Shown here one piece after another: positions 1-6,550 of a stretch of DNA of 7,605 nt (position 1 is its first letter; every line of letters starts with the position of its first letter). This stretch comes from OCS116 cluster bacterium (GTDB taxonomy: Bacteria; Pseudomonadota; Alphaproteobacteria; Rhizobiales; OSC116), in NCBI GenBank assembly GCA_002402005.2, contig NVUS02000304.1, positions 1-7,605 on the forward strand, given 5' to 3'. The position numbers and the translations under genes were made by a program. Under the pieces are notes generated by a model. That model was not told the origin of the DNA. It made no database searches and saw only the letters and a list, made by a program, of their open reading frames with translations.

Positions 1-1045
1 AACGGTAAGGCTTGCCAGCTTTTTCCATAACTTCGGCATATTTCTTAAATATATCGACAACCTTTTTGGTACGTGGTGTACGCGCCGCAATTTCTTCCCA
101 GAATTTATGCGCTTCATCTTCAACCGTTGCCCATTCTTCATCGGGAATAGACGTCAGCTTCATTTTGGTGCCTTCAACCCGTAGACTGGCTTCACCACCC
201 CAATACCAATGTTGGCGATAATAATGCGAGCTGTCCATAGCAAGGTCAAGTAAGACTTTAAGATGCTCAGGTAGGGCATCATATTTTTCTTGATTGGCAA
301 AGAATGAACCACACCATGCGCCCGATATATTATTGGTCAAGAAATAACTGGTTACATCTGCCCAACCCACTGTATAATCTTCGGTAATGCCAGACCATGC
401 GATGCCGTCAAGCTCGCCAGTTTGCATCGCCACTTCAATATCTTCCCATGGCAATGTCACAGGTACGATGCCAAAACGAGTTAAGAATTTACCCGCAGTT
501 GGGAACGTAAAGATACGTAGACCTTTCAGGTCTTCTAAGCTAGTGATAGGCTTTTTAGTGGCAAAATTGCATGGATCCCAAGAACCAGCATTCAACCATT
601 TAACGCCTTCAACTTCGCCATATGCTTCTTCCCAAATTTCATTCAGGCCATATTGGTTAAACAATACAGGTACATCTAGGCTGTAACGCGTTGCGAATGG
701 AAAATAACCGCCAAATACAGACACATCAACTGGTGCAGCGATTGAGTCATCATCCGATTGCACCATATCGATTTGGCCACGTTGCATAGCGCGAAACAAT
801 TCGCTGGTTGGTACAAGTTGGTCAGCATAAAATAGCTCAATGACCATTTCACCATTGGCAGCTTTGTTAAAATCGTCAATCGCTGGTTTGATAACATGTT
901 CAGCCAAAGCGGGGCCAGCATAAGTTTGCAAGCGCCATTTAATGGGCGCATCAGCGGCTTGTACTGCCGGTGCGGCGAGTGTTGAAGCTGCGGCACCTGC
1001 GGTGACCAAGCCAGCTTTCTTTATAAAGTCACGTCTATTTGTCAT
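1..1045 (-). CDS. dctP: TRAP transporter substrate-binding protein, DctP family (C-terminus cut by window)
   Basis: Periplasmic solute receptor of a tripartite ATP-independent (TRAP) transporter; it delivers substrate to the QM permease encoded just upstream in the same operon. About 348 residues are visible from the ATG at 1043-1045, and the frame stays open to base 1, so only the extreme C-terminus is missing. The N-terminus is a twin-arginine signal (RRDFIKK at residues 4-10, then an Ala-rich stretch, likely cleavage after AVQA at 27-30), implying export in folded form. Family hallmarks follow: TKKPI near 163-167, LKGLRI near 173-178, and a GELDGIAWSG block. A purine-rich ribosome site (GAAGGGGA) precedes the start. 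Oddity: residue 179 is Phe where most DctP proteins have the substrate-carboxylate Arg. A hexuronate is the inferred substrate, from the neighbouring genes only. The family call is firm; the ligand is not. Confidence 0.93.
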   Translation of the reverse strand, partial: MTNRRDFIKKAGLVTAGAAASTLAAPAVQAADAPIKWRLQTYAGPALAEHVIKPAIDDFNKAANGEMVIELFYADQLVPTSELFRAMQRGQIDMVQSDDDSIAAPVDVSVFGGYFPFATRYSLDVPVLFNQYGLNEIWEEAYGEVEGVKWLNAGSWDPCNFATKKPITSLEDLKGLRIFTFPTAGKFLTRFGIVPVTLPWEDIEVAMQTGELDGIAWSGITEDYTVGWADVTSYFLTNNISGAWCGSFFANQEKYDALPEHLKVLLDLAMDSSHYYRQHWYWGGEASLRVEGTKMKLTSIPDEEWATVEDEAHKFWEEIAARTPRTKKVVDIFKKYAEVMEKAGKPYR

Positions 1046-1151
1046 TATTAAATCCCCTTCGTTAAATAATTATGGAAGTTTATCTTCCGTTTAAAATGCC
1101 CCTTTTGAGGTTCTTGTTTTTATTCGTCTCTTACTTCATTCATTTCATAAT
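1046..1151 (-). other. dctM-dctP intergenic gap with two small hairpins
   Basis: This 106-bp spacer interrupts an otherwise overlapping operon. On the minus strand it holds a short hairpin at 1110-1099 (CCTC, loop AAAA, GGGG, with one T-G pair) and then a second at 1088-1074 (GGAAG, loop ATAAA, CTTCC), followed by an A/T-rich run leading to the dctP ribosome site. Neither has a strong stem plus T-run, so neither is a convincing intrinsic terminator. They could protect the dctP message from decay or partly separate its expression from the permease genes. No clear promoter was seen. Low confidence in function. Confidence 0.35.
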
Positions 1152-2477
1152 TTAATACGCATAAAACATATTCGGCAGCCATAGGGCAATTTGCGGAAAC
1201 AGCATTATGATTGCCAATGACAGCACCATAATCGCCACAAATGGAATGACCGAACGGTAAATATCAACAATGCTCACCTCTGGCGGCGCCATGGCACGCA
1301 TCAAGAATAGATTATAGCCAAACGGAGGCGTCATATATGCAATTTGGCAAGTGATGGTATAAAGCACGCCATACCAAATCAGGTCAAAACCTAACATCTT
1401 CACCAATGGGATATAGAGCGGTGCAATAATAATCAACATCGCCGTGTCATCCAAAAACGTACCCATAATGATGAAGGATAGCTGCATCAGGATTAAAATT
1501 TCCCACGGGCCAAGGCCAAGCTCGCCAATGAAGAAGCCTTCAATGGCTTTCACCGCGCCAACGCCGTCAAACACCGCACCAAATGTCAATGCCGCCAAGA
1601 TGATCCACATAAACATGCAGCTCACCCCTAGGCTTTTGCGCGTAGTTTCTTCTATCACTTTCTTAGTCAAACGGCCTTTGAAAAATGCGGCCAAAGTGGC
1701 AGCCACCGCACCAACGGCTGAACTTTCAACCAAGCTGGTGATGCCCATTAAAAACAGGCCAGTCATGGAGAAAAAGATAAACAGCGGAATGATGCCAGCT
1801 TGCAACAATTTCAACTTATCTTTAAGGCTATATTTCTTCAACTCTTCTTGGCTAATCGCAGGGCCAAGTTCTGGGTTAATGCGACATCTAATCACAATGT
1901 AGATAATGAACAAAGCCGCCATCATCAAACCAGGAATCGCGCCAGCAAGCCATAATTTACCAACAGGTTGGCGGGCAATCATGCCATAAAGCACCAACAC
2001 CACACTTGGCGGCACAAGGATACCGAGCGAACTACCGGCTTGTATCACCCCCGTCACCATGATCTTGTCATAACCTCGTCGGAGCAGCTCTGGCATCGCA
2101 ATGGTCGCGCCAATCGCCATGCCTGCAACGCTGAGGCCGTTCATCGCGGAAATTAACACCATCAGCAGAATTGTGCCAATCGCCAAGCCGCCATTCAATG
2201 GCCCCATCCACACATGGAACATATTATACAGGTCATCGGCAATGCCAGATTCAGACAGCATAAAGCCCATAAAGATAAACAAAGGCAAGGTAAGCAGCGG
2301 ATACCATTTGAGCAATTTCATCGTGGCGTTAAAGCCAAAATCACCACCACCATCACCATAAAGCAACAGCGCAGCAATCACCGCCACCGCACCAATCGCA
2401 CCAAATACCCGTTTACCCGTTAACAACATCACCATCATCGATAGGAACATTAATATGGCAATCATTTCATAACTCAT
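1152..2477 (-). CDS. dctM: TRAP transporter large permease subunit, DctM family
   Basis: The large membrane subunit of the TRAP transporter, which carries the ion-coupled substrate path in the inner membrane. At 441 residues it is of normal length for the family and is strongly hydrophobic, with roughly a dozen membrane-spanning stretches by eye. Family-typical blocks include NGLSVAGMAIG near 113-123, QAGSSLGILVPPS at 146-158, GTFLDDTAMLIIIAPLY near 339-355 and MTPPFGYNLF at 382-391. The start is fixed by an ATGA overlap with the end of the small subunit and by a good GGAGGA ribosome site inside that gene (about 2484-2490), so the two are translationally coupled. No motif reveals the substrate; uronate import is inferred from context. 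Confidence 0.96.
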   Translation of the reverse strand: MSYEMIAILMFLSMMVMLLTGKRVFGAIGAVAVIAALLLYGDGGGDFGFNATMKLLKWYPLLTLPLFIFMGFMLSESGIADDLYNMFHVWMGPLNGGLAIGTILLMVLISAMNGLSVAGMAIGATIAMPELLRRGYDKIMVTGVIQAGSSLGILVPPSVVLVLYGMIARQPVGKLWLAGAIPGLMMAALFIIYIVIRCRINPELGPAISQEELKKYSLKDKLKLLQAGIIPLFIFFSMTGLFLMGITSLVESSAVGAVAATLAAFFKGRLTKKVIEETTRKSLGVSCMFMWIILAALTFGAVFDGVGAVKAIEGFFIGELGLGPWEILILMQLSFIIMGTFLDDTAMLIIIAPLYIPLVKMLGFDLIWYGVLYTITCQIAYMTPPFGYNLFLMRAMAPPEVSIVDIYRSVIPFVAIMVLSLAIIMLFPQIALWLPNMFYAY

Positions 2478-3001
2478 GCTGCATCCTCCACCACTTTAAT
2501 TTCTCTACCCAATACGGTGGCAATGTCCTTAAAAAACACCGCAATCGTCTGCAACAACATCAACAAAACACCCGAACAAATTAGAATTTTTAGCGGTGCC
2601 ATGTAAGGTGCCCACGCGCTGTAAGAGCGCTCGCCATATTTCAGCGCATAAGCAGTGCTGCCCCAGCCGCCATAAAGCACCATGCCCAAATAAAACATTA
2701 AAAACAGCACGGTAAACACATCCACCGCCGCTTTGGTTTTGGGTGACCAATTGGCATAAAGCAAATCCATCCGTACATGTTCATCAAGCTGCATGGCGTA
2801 TGGCCCGCCTAAAATATAATAGGCCACCATGGTAAACTGCGCCATTTCTAGCGTCCATAAAGATGGTACAAAAAAGGTTTTGGATATCGAGCTATATAAC
2901 AATATGCCCATGAGCAAGAAAATCAGATACATGGCAAACCGCCCGACCCGATAACTCGCTCTTTCGACATAGCGCACATATAATCTTATGGCGTTTGGCA
3001 T
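2474..3001 (-). CDS. dctQ: TRAP transporter small permease subunit, DctQ family
   Basis: Small membrane subunit that pairs with the large permease and helps dock the substrate-binding protein. It has 175 residues, usual for DctQ, with four hydrophobic segments at about 22-42, 53-71, 92-112 and 133-155. The family-typical HVRMDLLYANW block lies at 75-85, in the loop after the second segment. It overlaps the upstream hydrolase stop by one base (TAATG) and the downstream dctM start by four bases, with a GGGGGA ribosome site 5-10 bases before its ATG. This tight packing shows one transcript for hydrolase, Q and M. The N-terminal residues before the first membrane segment are basic, consistent with a cytoplasmic N-terminus. 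Confidence 0.94.
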   Translation of the reverse strand: MPNAIRLYVRYVERASYRVGRFAMYLIFLLMGILLYSSISKTFFVPSLWTLEMAQFTMVAYYILGGPYAMQLDEHVRMDLLYANWSPKTKAAVDVFTVLFLMFYLGMVLYGGWGSTAYALKYGERSYSAWAPYMAPLKILICSGVLLMLLQTIAVFFKDIATVLGREIKVVEDAA

Positions 3002-3792
3002 TAAGTTTCCCCCATTAATTCACCAGCAGCGAGCAGATAATTGGCTAACATTTTGGCCACGCTTTCTTGCATATAGCAATCAGCAATCAAATCGTTACGC
3101 ACCTCAATCATCACATTGTGCAACCCATGCGGCAAAGCATATTCTTTTAAACTGTGCGTCACACCATCCCGTGGCCCGTAGGGCTGATTGCGCTCAAATT
3201 TGTATTTTTCATCATTTTTAGATAGGTCTAATATCTTGTCCGAAAACCGTGCATCTTCATCATGCAAAATGCCAATTTCCACATGCCGGTCTTGGCCATA
3301 ATATTTTCCAGTAAAACTATGAATGGTCACAATGATTGGCTGGTTTTTATGTTTCAATTCATTCTCGACAACCGCCGAAACCATATCGTGAAACGGCACA
3401 TAATATTTTGTCGCCCGTTCAGCGCGTGCCGCTGGGCTTAACCCTTGATTGCCAATAATTTCAAAAACTTCGCTCTTGGCCGGAGTGGCGCTTGGCGCTT
3501 CTGGCGGGCGGTTACAATCATATACCAAGCGCGAAACTTGTTGCGCCACCAAAGGAGCATTGAGTTTTTTCATCAGCAATTTAGCCAGTGCCAACGCACC
3601 CAAATCCCAACCAACATGGCTGCTAATCACCGCTGCATCTAAGCCCAATCCATCCAATTCCGGTGGGATGAATAAAGACGCATGCTCACAAATCAAGATG
3701 AATTTAGGCCGTGCGCCCTCGCCGGCATAAGCGTTATGTAGCTTAACAACTGCATTTTCTGCAGATTCTGTTATCTCAACATTCAACGACAT
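3001..3792 (-). CDS. N-formylglutamate amidohydrolase-family hydrolase
   Basis: A 263-residue soluble protein of the N-formylglutamate amidohydrolase family (PF05013, HutG-like), zinc-dependent hydrolases related to zinc carboxypeptidases. Visible family blocks in order: ICEHAS at 34-39 (His37 a likely metal ligand), SSHVGWDLGA at 57-66, VSRLVYDCNRP at 86-96, YVPFHDM at 131-137, IHSFTG at 157-162 (His158 likely catalytic or metal-binding), then HVEIGILHDED and NVMIEVRNDLI toward the C-terminus. The named family reaction is N-formylglutamate to glutamate plus formate in histidine breakdown, but no hut genes are present. It is the first gene of the TRAP operon, so its real substrate may be something taken up by that transporter. 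Family confident, reaction uncertain. There is no signal peptide, so it is probably cytoplasmic. Only a weak ribosome site (TAGG) is seen before the ATG at 3790-3792. Confidence 0.88.
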   Translation of the reverse strand: MSLNVEITESAENAVVKLHNAYAGEGARPKFILICEHASLFIPPELDGLGLDAAVISSHVGWDLGALALAKLLMKKLNAPLVAQQVSRLVYDCNRPPEAPSATPAKSEVFEIIGNQGLSPAARAERATKYYVPFHDMVSAVVENELKHKNQPIIVTIHSFTGKYYGQDRHVEIGILHDEDARFSDKILDLSKNDEKYKFERNQPYGPRDGVTHSLKEYALPHGLHNVMIEVRNDLIADCYMQESVAKMLANYLLAAGELMGET

Positions 3793-3814
3793 GGACAGGC
3801 CTAAAAATAGTTAA

Positions 3815-3832
3815 TTTGTAAATATAATTTCA
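3815..3832 (+). promoter_or_regulatory. Putative RpiR operator, left copy
   Basis: TTTGTAAATATAATTTCA, identical to the copy at 3857-3874. Its last 16 bases (3817-3832) form an imperfect palindrome in which 12 of 16 positions agree with the reverse complement, as expected for a dimeric helix-turn-helix regulator. It covers the predicted -10 of the leftward operon. The adjacent RpiR-family regulator is the obvious candidate to bind it; that assignment is inference. Confidence 0.6.
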
Positions 3833-3850
3833 AAATCATCGTCAAGTCAA
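3821..3850 (-). promoter_or_regulatory. Predicted sigma-70-like promoter for the hydrolase-TRAP operon
   Basis: On the minus strand, TTGACT (3850-3845) and TATATT (3826-3821) are separated by 18 bases. Each box matches five of six positions of the sigma-70 consensus. Transcription would start near 3814, leaving a leader of roughly 20 bases before the hydrolase ATG. The -10 box lies inside the left copy of the 18-bp repeat at 3815-3832, so a repressor bound there would block this promoter. Sequence-based prediction only. Confidence 0.55.
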
Positions 3851-3856
3851 GGTCGT

Positions 3857-3874
3857 TTTGTAAATATAATTTCA
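3857..3874 (+). promoter_or_regulatory. Putative RpiR operator, right copy
   Basis: Exact second copy of the 18-bp sequence at 3815-3832, start-to-start distance 42 bp, about four helical turns, so both sites face the same side of the DNA. Identity stops at both ends: the flanking bases differ. It overlaps the predicted -35 of the regulator gene, which suggests autoregulation. Confidence 0.6.
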
Positions 3875-3885
3875 TTATTTATCAT
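3858..3885 (+). promoter_or_regulatory. Predicted promoter for the rpiR-family gene
   Basis: TTGTAA (3858-3863, four of six matches to TTGACA) and TATCAT (3880-3885, five of six to TATAAT) with a 16-bp spacer. Transcription would start near 3892, giving a very short leader. An alternative -10, TATAGT at 3894-3899, would put the start near the ATG itself. Both options place the right operator copy over or against the -35 region. Prediction only. Confidence 0.4.
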
Positions 3886-3905
3886 TTTTAGCCTATAGTC
3901 GGCTT

Positions 3906-4778
3906 ATGAGTGATGAAACAAACCACACAATTGCCGAACGCATCCGCAGCCAATTTGAGGACCTAACCAAGTCCGAACGCCGTTTGGCCGAAGTGATGAT
4001 GGAAAACTACCCCATCTCAAGTTTAGGCAGCATCACCGCCATTGCCAAAGCGGCTAAAGTTTCAACACCATCTTTGGTGCGCATGGCCAAAAAACTAGGC
4101 TTTAACGGCTATCCCGAAATGCAGGAAAAATTGCATCAGGAACTAAAAGACACCATTTCAAACCCGATTGCCAAACATGACAGATGGGCCGAAGGCACCT
4201 CAAATACCCACATTCTCAACCGTTTTGCCGATGCGGTGATGGACAATATGCGCCAAAGCCTTGGGCAATTAGATGTGGCAGAATTTGATGCGGTGATAAA
4301 ATTGCTGATCAATAAAAAGAGCGACATATATGTGGTCGGTGGCCGCATCACCCGCTCATTGGCCGATTATTTCTACACCCAAATGCAAGTGATGCGTGAT
4401 GGCCTCACCCTGATTGCGCCAAACTCCAACACTTGGGCGCATTATATTATAAATATGCAAGAGGGCGATACACTCATCGCGTTTGACATCAGGCGTTATG
4501 AGACCGACATTCTGCATTTGGCCGAAATGGCCAAAAAGAAAAAACTCAAACTGATTCTGTTTACCGATCAATGGGGCTCACCAGTTGGCAAATATGCCGA
4601 CCATGCATTTCATTCACGCATCGAAGTGCCGAGCGCGTGGGATAGCAACATCGTCACCATGTTTATCCTCGAATCTCTGCTTGCTGGTGTGCAAAGCGCC
4701 ACTTGGGAAGATACCAAACGACGCATGAAAACTCTCGAAACTCTGTTTGACCATACGAAACTATTTGATACTCAGTAG
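3906..4778 (+). CDS. RpiR/MurR-family transcriptional regulator (HTH plus SIS domain)
   Basis: Probable local regulator of both divergent gene sets. Its 290 residues match the usual RpiR length. The N-terminal helix-turn-helix domain spans about 8-85, with the helices around SITAIAKAAKVSTPSLVRMAKKLGF (42-66) typical of the family. A SIS sugar-isomerase fold, which in this family binds phosphosugars, covers about 125-265, beginning with IYVVGGRITRSLADYF near 141-156 and continuing through FDIRRYETD and LILFTDQWGSP. The ligand is likely a pathway intermediate such as KDPG, by analogy with RpiR-type regulators of sugar-acid pathways. No good Shine-Dalgarno sequence precedes the ATG at 3906. The gene is followed by a 110-bp gap before the aldolase, so it may be transcribed with it or separately. 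Confidence 0.93.
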   Translation: MSDETNHTIAERIRSQFEDLTKSERRLAEVMMENYPISSLGSITAIAKAAKVSTPSLVRMAKKLGFNGYPEMQEKLHQELKDTISNPIAKHDRWAEGTSNTHILNRFADAVMDNMRQSLGQLDVAEFDAVIKLLINKKSDIYVVGGRITRSLADYFYTQMQVMRDGLTLIAPNSNTWAHYIINMQEGDTLIAFDIRRYETDILHLAEMAKKKKLKLILFTDQWGSPVGKYADHAFHSRIEVPSAWDSNIVTMFILESLLAGVQSATWEDTKRRMKTLETLFDHTKLFDTQ

Positions 4779-4888
4779 AATCATAACTAGGATACAGTCA
4801 TCGCCTGTTTATAGATTTAATTTATAAATTGCATAACTACCATACTAGTGTTAAACCTGATGAAATTACAAGAGACTCAAGAGATCCT
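4779..4888 (+). other. rpiR-aldolase intergenic gap, A/T-rich with a 12-bp palindrome
   Basis: This 110-bp spacer holds a perfect palindrome AATTTATAAATT at 4819-4830 and, at 4861-4870, TGAAATTACA, whose first eight bases equal one end of the 18-bp repeat read on its other strand. No strong terminator hairpin and no convincing sigma-70 promoter were seen. The palindrome or half-site could mark a separate control point for the catabolic genes, or may be chance in A/T-rich DNA. Confidence 0.3.
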
Positions 4889-5524
4889 ATGTCAGATATT
4901 ATAAGCCAATTGCGCGCCGTTAAAACCGTTCCCGTCATCCGCACCAGCACCGCCAAAGCCGCCGAGCGCGCGGTCGACATTTTGGCCGAACAAGGCTTTA
5001 CCTGTTTTGAACTGACCATGACCACACCAGACGCGGTCAATATCATTAAAAACCTATCACAAAAATCCGGCATATTGGTTGGCGCTGGCACTGTGCTCAA
5101 CCAAGCCGATCTGCATGCCGTGGCTGATGCTGGTGCAAAATTCATCGTCTCCCCGGCCATTGTCGATGGCATGGCCGCCGATTGCAAACAACTTGGCCTG
5201 CCCTATATGCCCGGCACATCAACCCCGACCGAAGTTTTGCGCGCCCATACAGATGGCGCAGAAGTGGTCAAACTCTTCCCCGCCGGCCTACTCGGCGGCC
5301 CCGCATTTGTGAAAACCATGTTGTCGGTTTTCCCTGACATTATCTTCATGCCCACCGGCGGCGTCACGCCCGAAAATATGCTCGATTATCTCGCTGCTGG
5401 CGCATTATGTGTGGGTATGGGCGGCAATCTGGTTAACGATAAAGCTCTACAAGCTGGTGATGATGATGTCATCCACCAAGCCGCACAACAAGTACAAGCC
5501 ATTTTGGCAGGAGCAGCTTCATGA
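4889..5524 (+). CDS. eda: KDPG aldolase (2-keto-3-deoxy-6-phosphogluconate aldolase family)
   Basis: Class I aldolase that splits 2-keto-3-deoxy-6-phosphogluconate into pyruvate and glyceraldehyde-3-phosphate, the last step of uronate and Entner-Doudoroff breakdown. The chosen ATG gives 211 residues, the normal family size. An upstream TTG at 4829 would add 20 residues (HNYHTSVKPDEIT and so on) unlike any family N-terminus, so I reject it. Visible residues: Glu41 in FELTMTTP as the likely acid-base, GAGTV at 65-69, Lys128 in EVVKLFPAG as the Schiff-base lysine, and the phosphate-binding PTGGV at 155-159. Position 45 is Thr where E. coli Eda has an Arg, so related substrates such as KDPGal or 4-hydroxy-2-oxoglutarate cannot be excluded. 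Its stop overlaps the kinase start by four bases. Confidence 0.92.
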   Translation: MSDIISQLRAVKTVPVIRTSTAKAAERAVDILAEQGFTCFELTMTTPDAVNIIKNLSQKSGILVGAGTVLNQADLHAVADAGAKFIVSPAIVDGMAADCKQLGLPYMPGTSTPTEVLRAHTDGAEVVKLFPAGLLGGPAFVKTMLSVFPDIIFMPTGGVTPENMLDYLAAGALCVGMGGNLVNDKALQAGDDDVIHQAAQQVQAILAGAAS

Positions 5525-6525
5525 ACCAACCAGATATTTTGTGCATCGGCGAGCCATTGGCCGAATTTGTGCGCCGCGATGATGCGATTGGCGAAAATAA
5601 CGACCATGGCCCATTTTACAAACAAGGTTTTGGTGGCGATACATCCAACGCAGTCATCGCCGCAGCCCGCCAAGGCACGTGCACCGGCTACATCACCGCC
5701 TTGGGCGATGACCCGTTCGCCAAAGGCCTTATAGATTTATGGGGCAGTGAGAATGTCGATACCGAATATGTCACTTTAAGTGAACATGCCCCCACCGGTA
5801 TATATTTTATCGACCCCGTGCCTGATGGTCACGAATATACTTATTTCCGCAAAAACAGCGCAGCGGCCTTAATGACGGCTGATGATTTGCCGCTCGATTA
5901 CATTGCCAGCGCCAAAGTTTTGCACATTTCGGGCATTAGCTTGGCCATTTCGCACAGCGCCCGTGATATGGTTTTTGCCGCCATCAAACATGCCAAAGCC
6001 AATGGTGTTATGGTCAGTGTTGATACAAATTTACGGCTTAAATTATGGTCATTAGAAGATGCCCAAGCCGCCATCCACCAAGCCATGCAAGACATTGACA
6101 TCGCCCTACCAAGCTATGATGATGCCACCCTGCTCACTGGCTTAACCGACAATGATGAGATTATCGATTTCTACCATGATTTGGGCGCGAAAATTGTTGC
6201 GCTAAAATTAGGTGGCGATGGCTGTCGTCTGTCCTATGACGGCAAACGCGTTGACATTGCGCCCTTCCCGGTCGAAGCGGTTGACAGCACGGCCGCCGGC
6301 GATACATTTGGCGGCACTTTTTTGGCACAATATTTAAAAACAAATGATGCCGAACAAGCCGCAAAATATGCCTGTGCCGCCGCTGCCATCTGCGTCACCA
6401 ATTATGGCGCGGTCGATGCCATTCCGCACCGCGCACAAGTCGAAAAAATGCTCGAAACTGCTGGTGATGGCAGCGCCGTGCAAAGTCTCAGCCTTGCCGC
6501 ATCCAAAATACAAGATCTACTCTAG
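5521..6525 (+). CDS. kdgK: 2-keto-3-deoxygluconate kinase (PfkB/ribokinase family)
   Basis: Sugar kinase that would phosphorylate 2-keto-3-deoxygluconate with ATP to give KDPG, the substrate of the aldolase encoded immediately before it. PfkB-family signs: an N-terminal GEPLAEF at 10-16, the substrate-side GFGGDTSNAV at 36-45, TGIYFIDP in the lid/substrate region, and the C-terminal signature DSTAAGDTFGG at 255-265 with Asp261 as the catalytic base in the anion hole. At 334 residues it is some 20-25 longer than a typical KdgK; the excess is a C-terminal tail after the last core helix. The ATGA overlap with the aldolase and a strong AGGAG site at 5509-5513 indicate translational coupling. Family certain; substrate assigned mainly from pairing with the aldolase and uronate isomerase. 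Confidence 0.9.
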   Translation: MNQPDILCIGEPLAEFVRRDDAIGENNDHGPFYKQGFGGDTSNAVIAAARQGTCTGYITALGDDPFAKGLIDLWGSENVDTEYVTLSEHAPTGIYFIDPVPDGHEYTYFRKNSAAALMTADDLPLDYIASAKVLHISGISLAISHSARDMVFAAIKHAKANGVMVSVDTNLRLKLWSLEDAQAAIHQAMQDIDIALPSYDDATLLTGLTDNDEIIDFYHDLGAKIVALKLGGDGCRLSYDGKRVDIAPFPVEAVDSTAAGDTFGGTFLAQYLKTNDAEQAAKYACAAAAICVTNYGAVDAIPHRAQVEKMLETAGDGSAVQSLSLAASKIQDLL

Positions 6526-6550
6526 ATCATAACTTTTACGGAAATTCGCT

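Noticed and set aside
676..996. Open frame on the minus strand inside the dctP region (106 residues)
   Set aside because: It is out of frame with dctP, whose full-length frame with Tat signal and family motifs covers the same bases.
1074..1110. Intrinsic terminator after dctM
   Set aside because: Stems are only 4-5 bp and are not followed by a clear T-run on the minus strand; dctP belongs functionally with the permease genes.
1444..2423. Several plus-strand open frames opposite dctM
   Set aside because: They are antisense shadows of a clearly conserved membrane protein gene, with no family resemblance or ribosome sites of their own.
3445..3730. Plus-strand open frames opposite the hydrolase gene
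   Set aside because: Antisense to a gene with intact family motifs; their composition looks like reverse translation of it.
3793..3905. Riboswitch or small RNA gene in the divergent region
   Set aside because: The predicted leaders are too short and A/T-rich for a known riboswitch fold; the paired repeats are better explained as protein-binding sites.
4829..4888. A 20-residue N-terminal extension of the aldolase starting at TTG 4829
   Set aside because: The extra residues resemble no aldolase N-terminus; the ATG at 4889 gives the standard family length and begins right where homology begins.
6161..6532. Open frames on both strands within the 3' half of kdgK
   Set aside because: They overlap the PfkB signature region in other frames and show no independent start signals.
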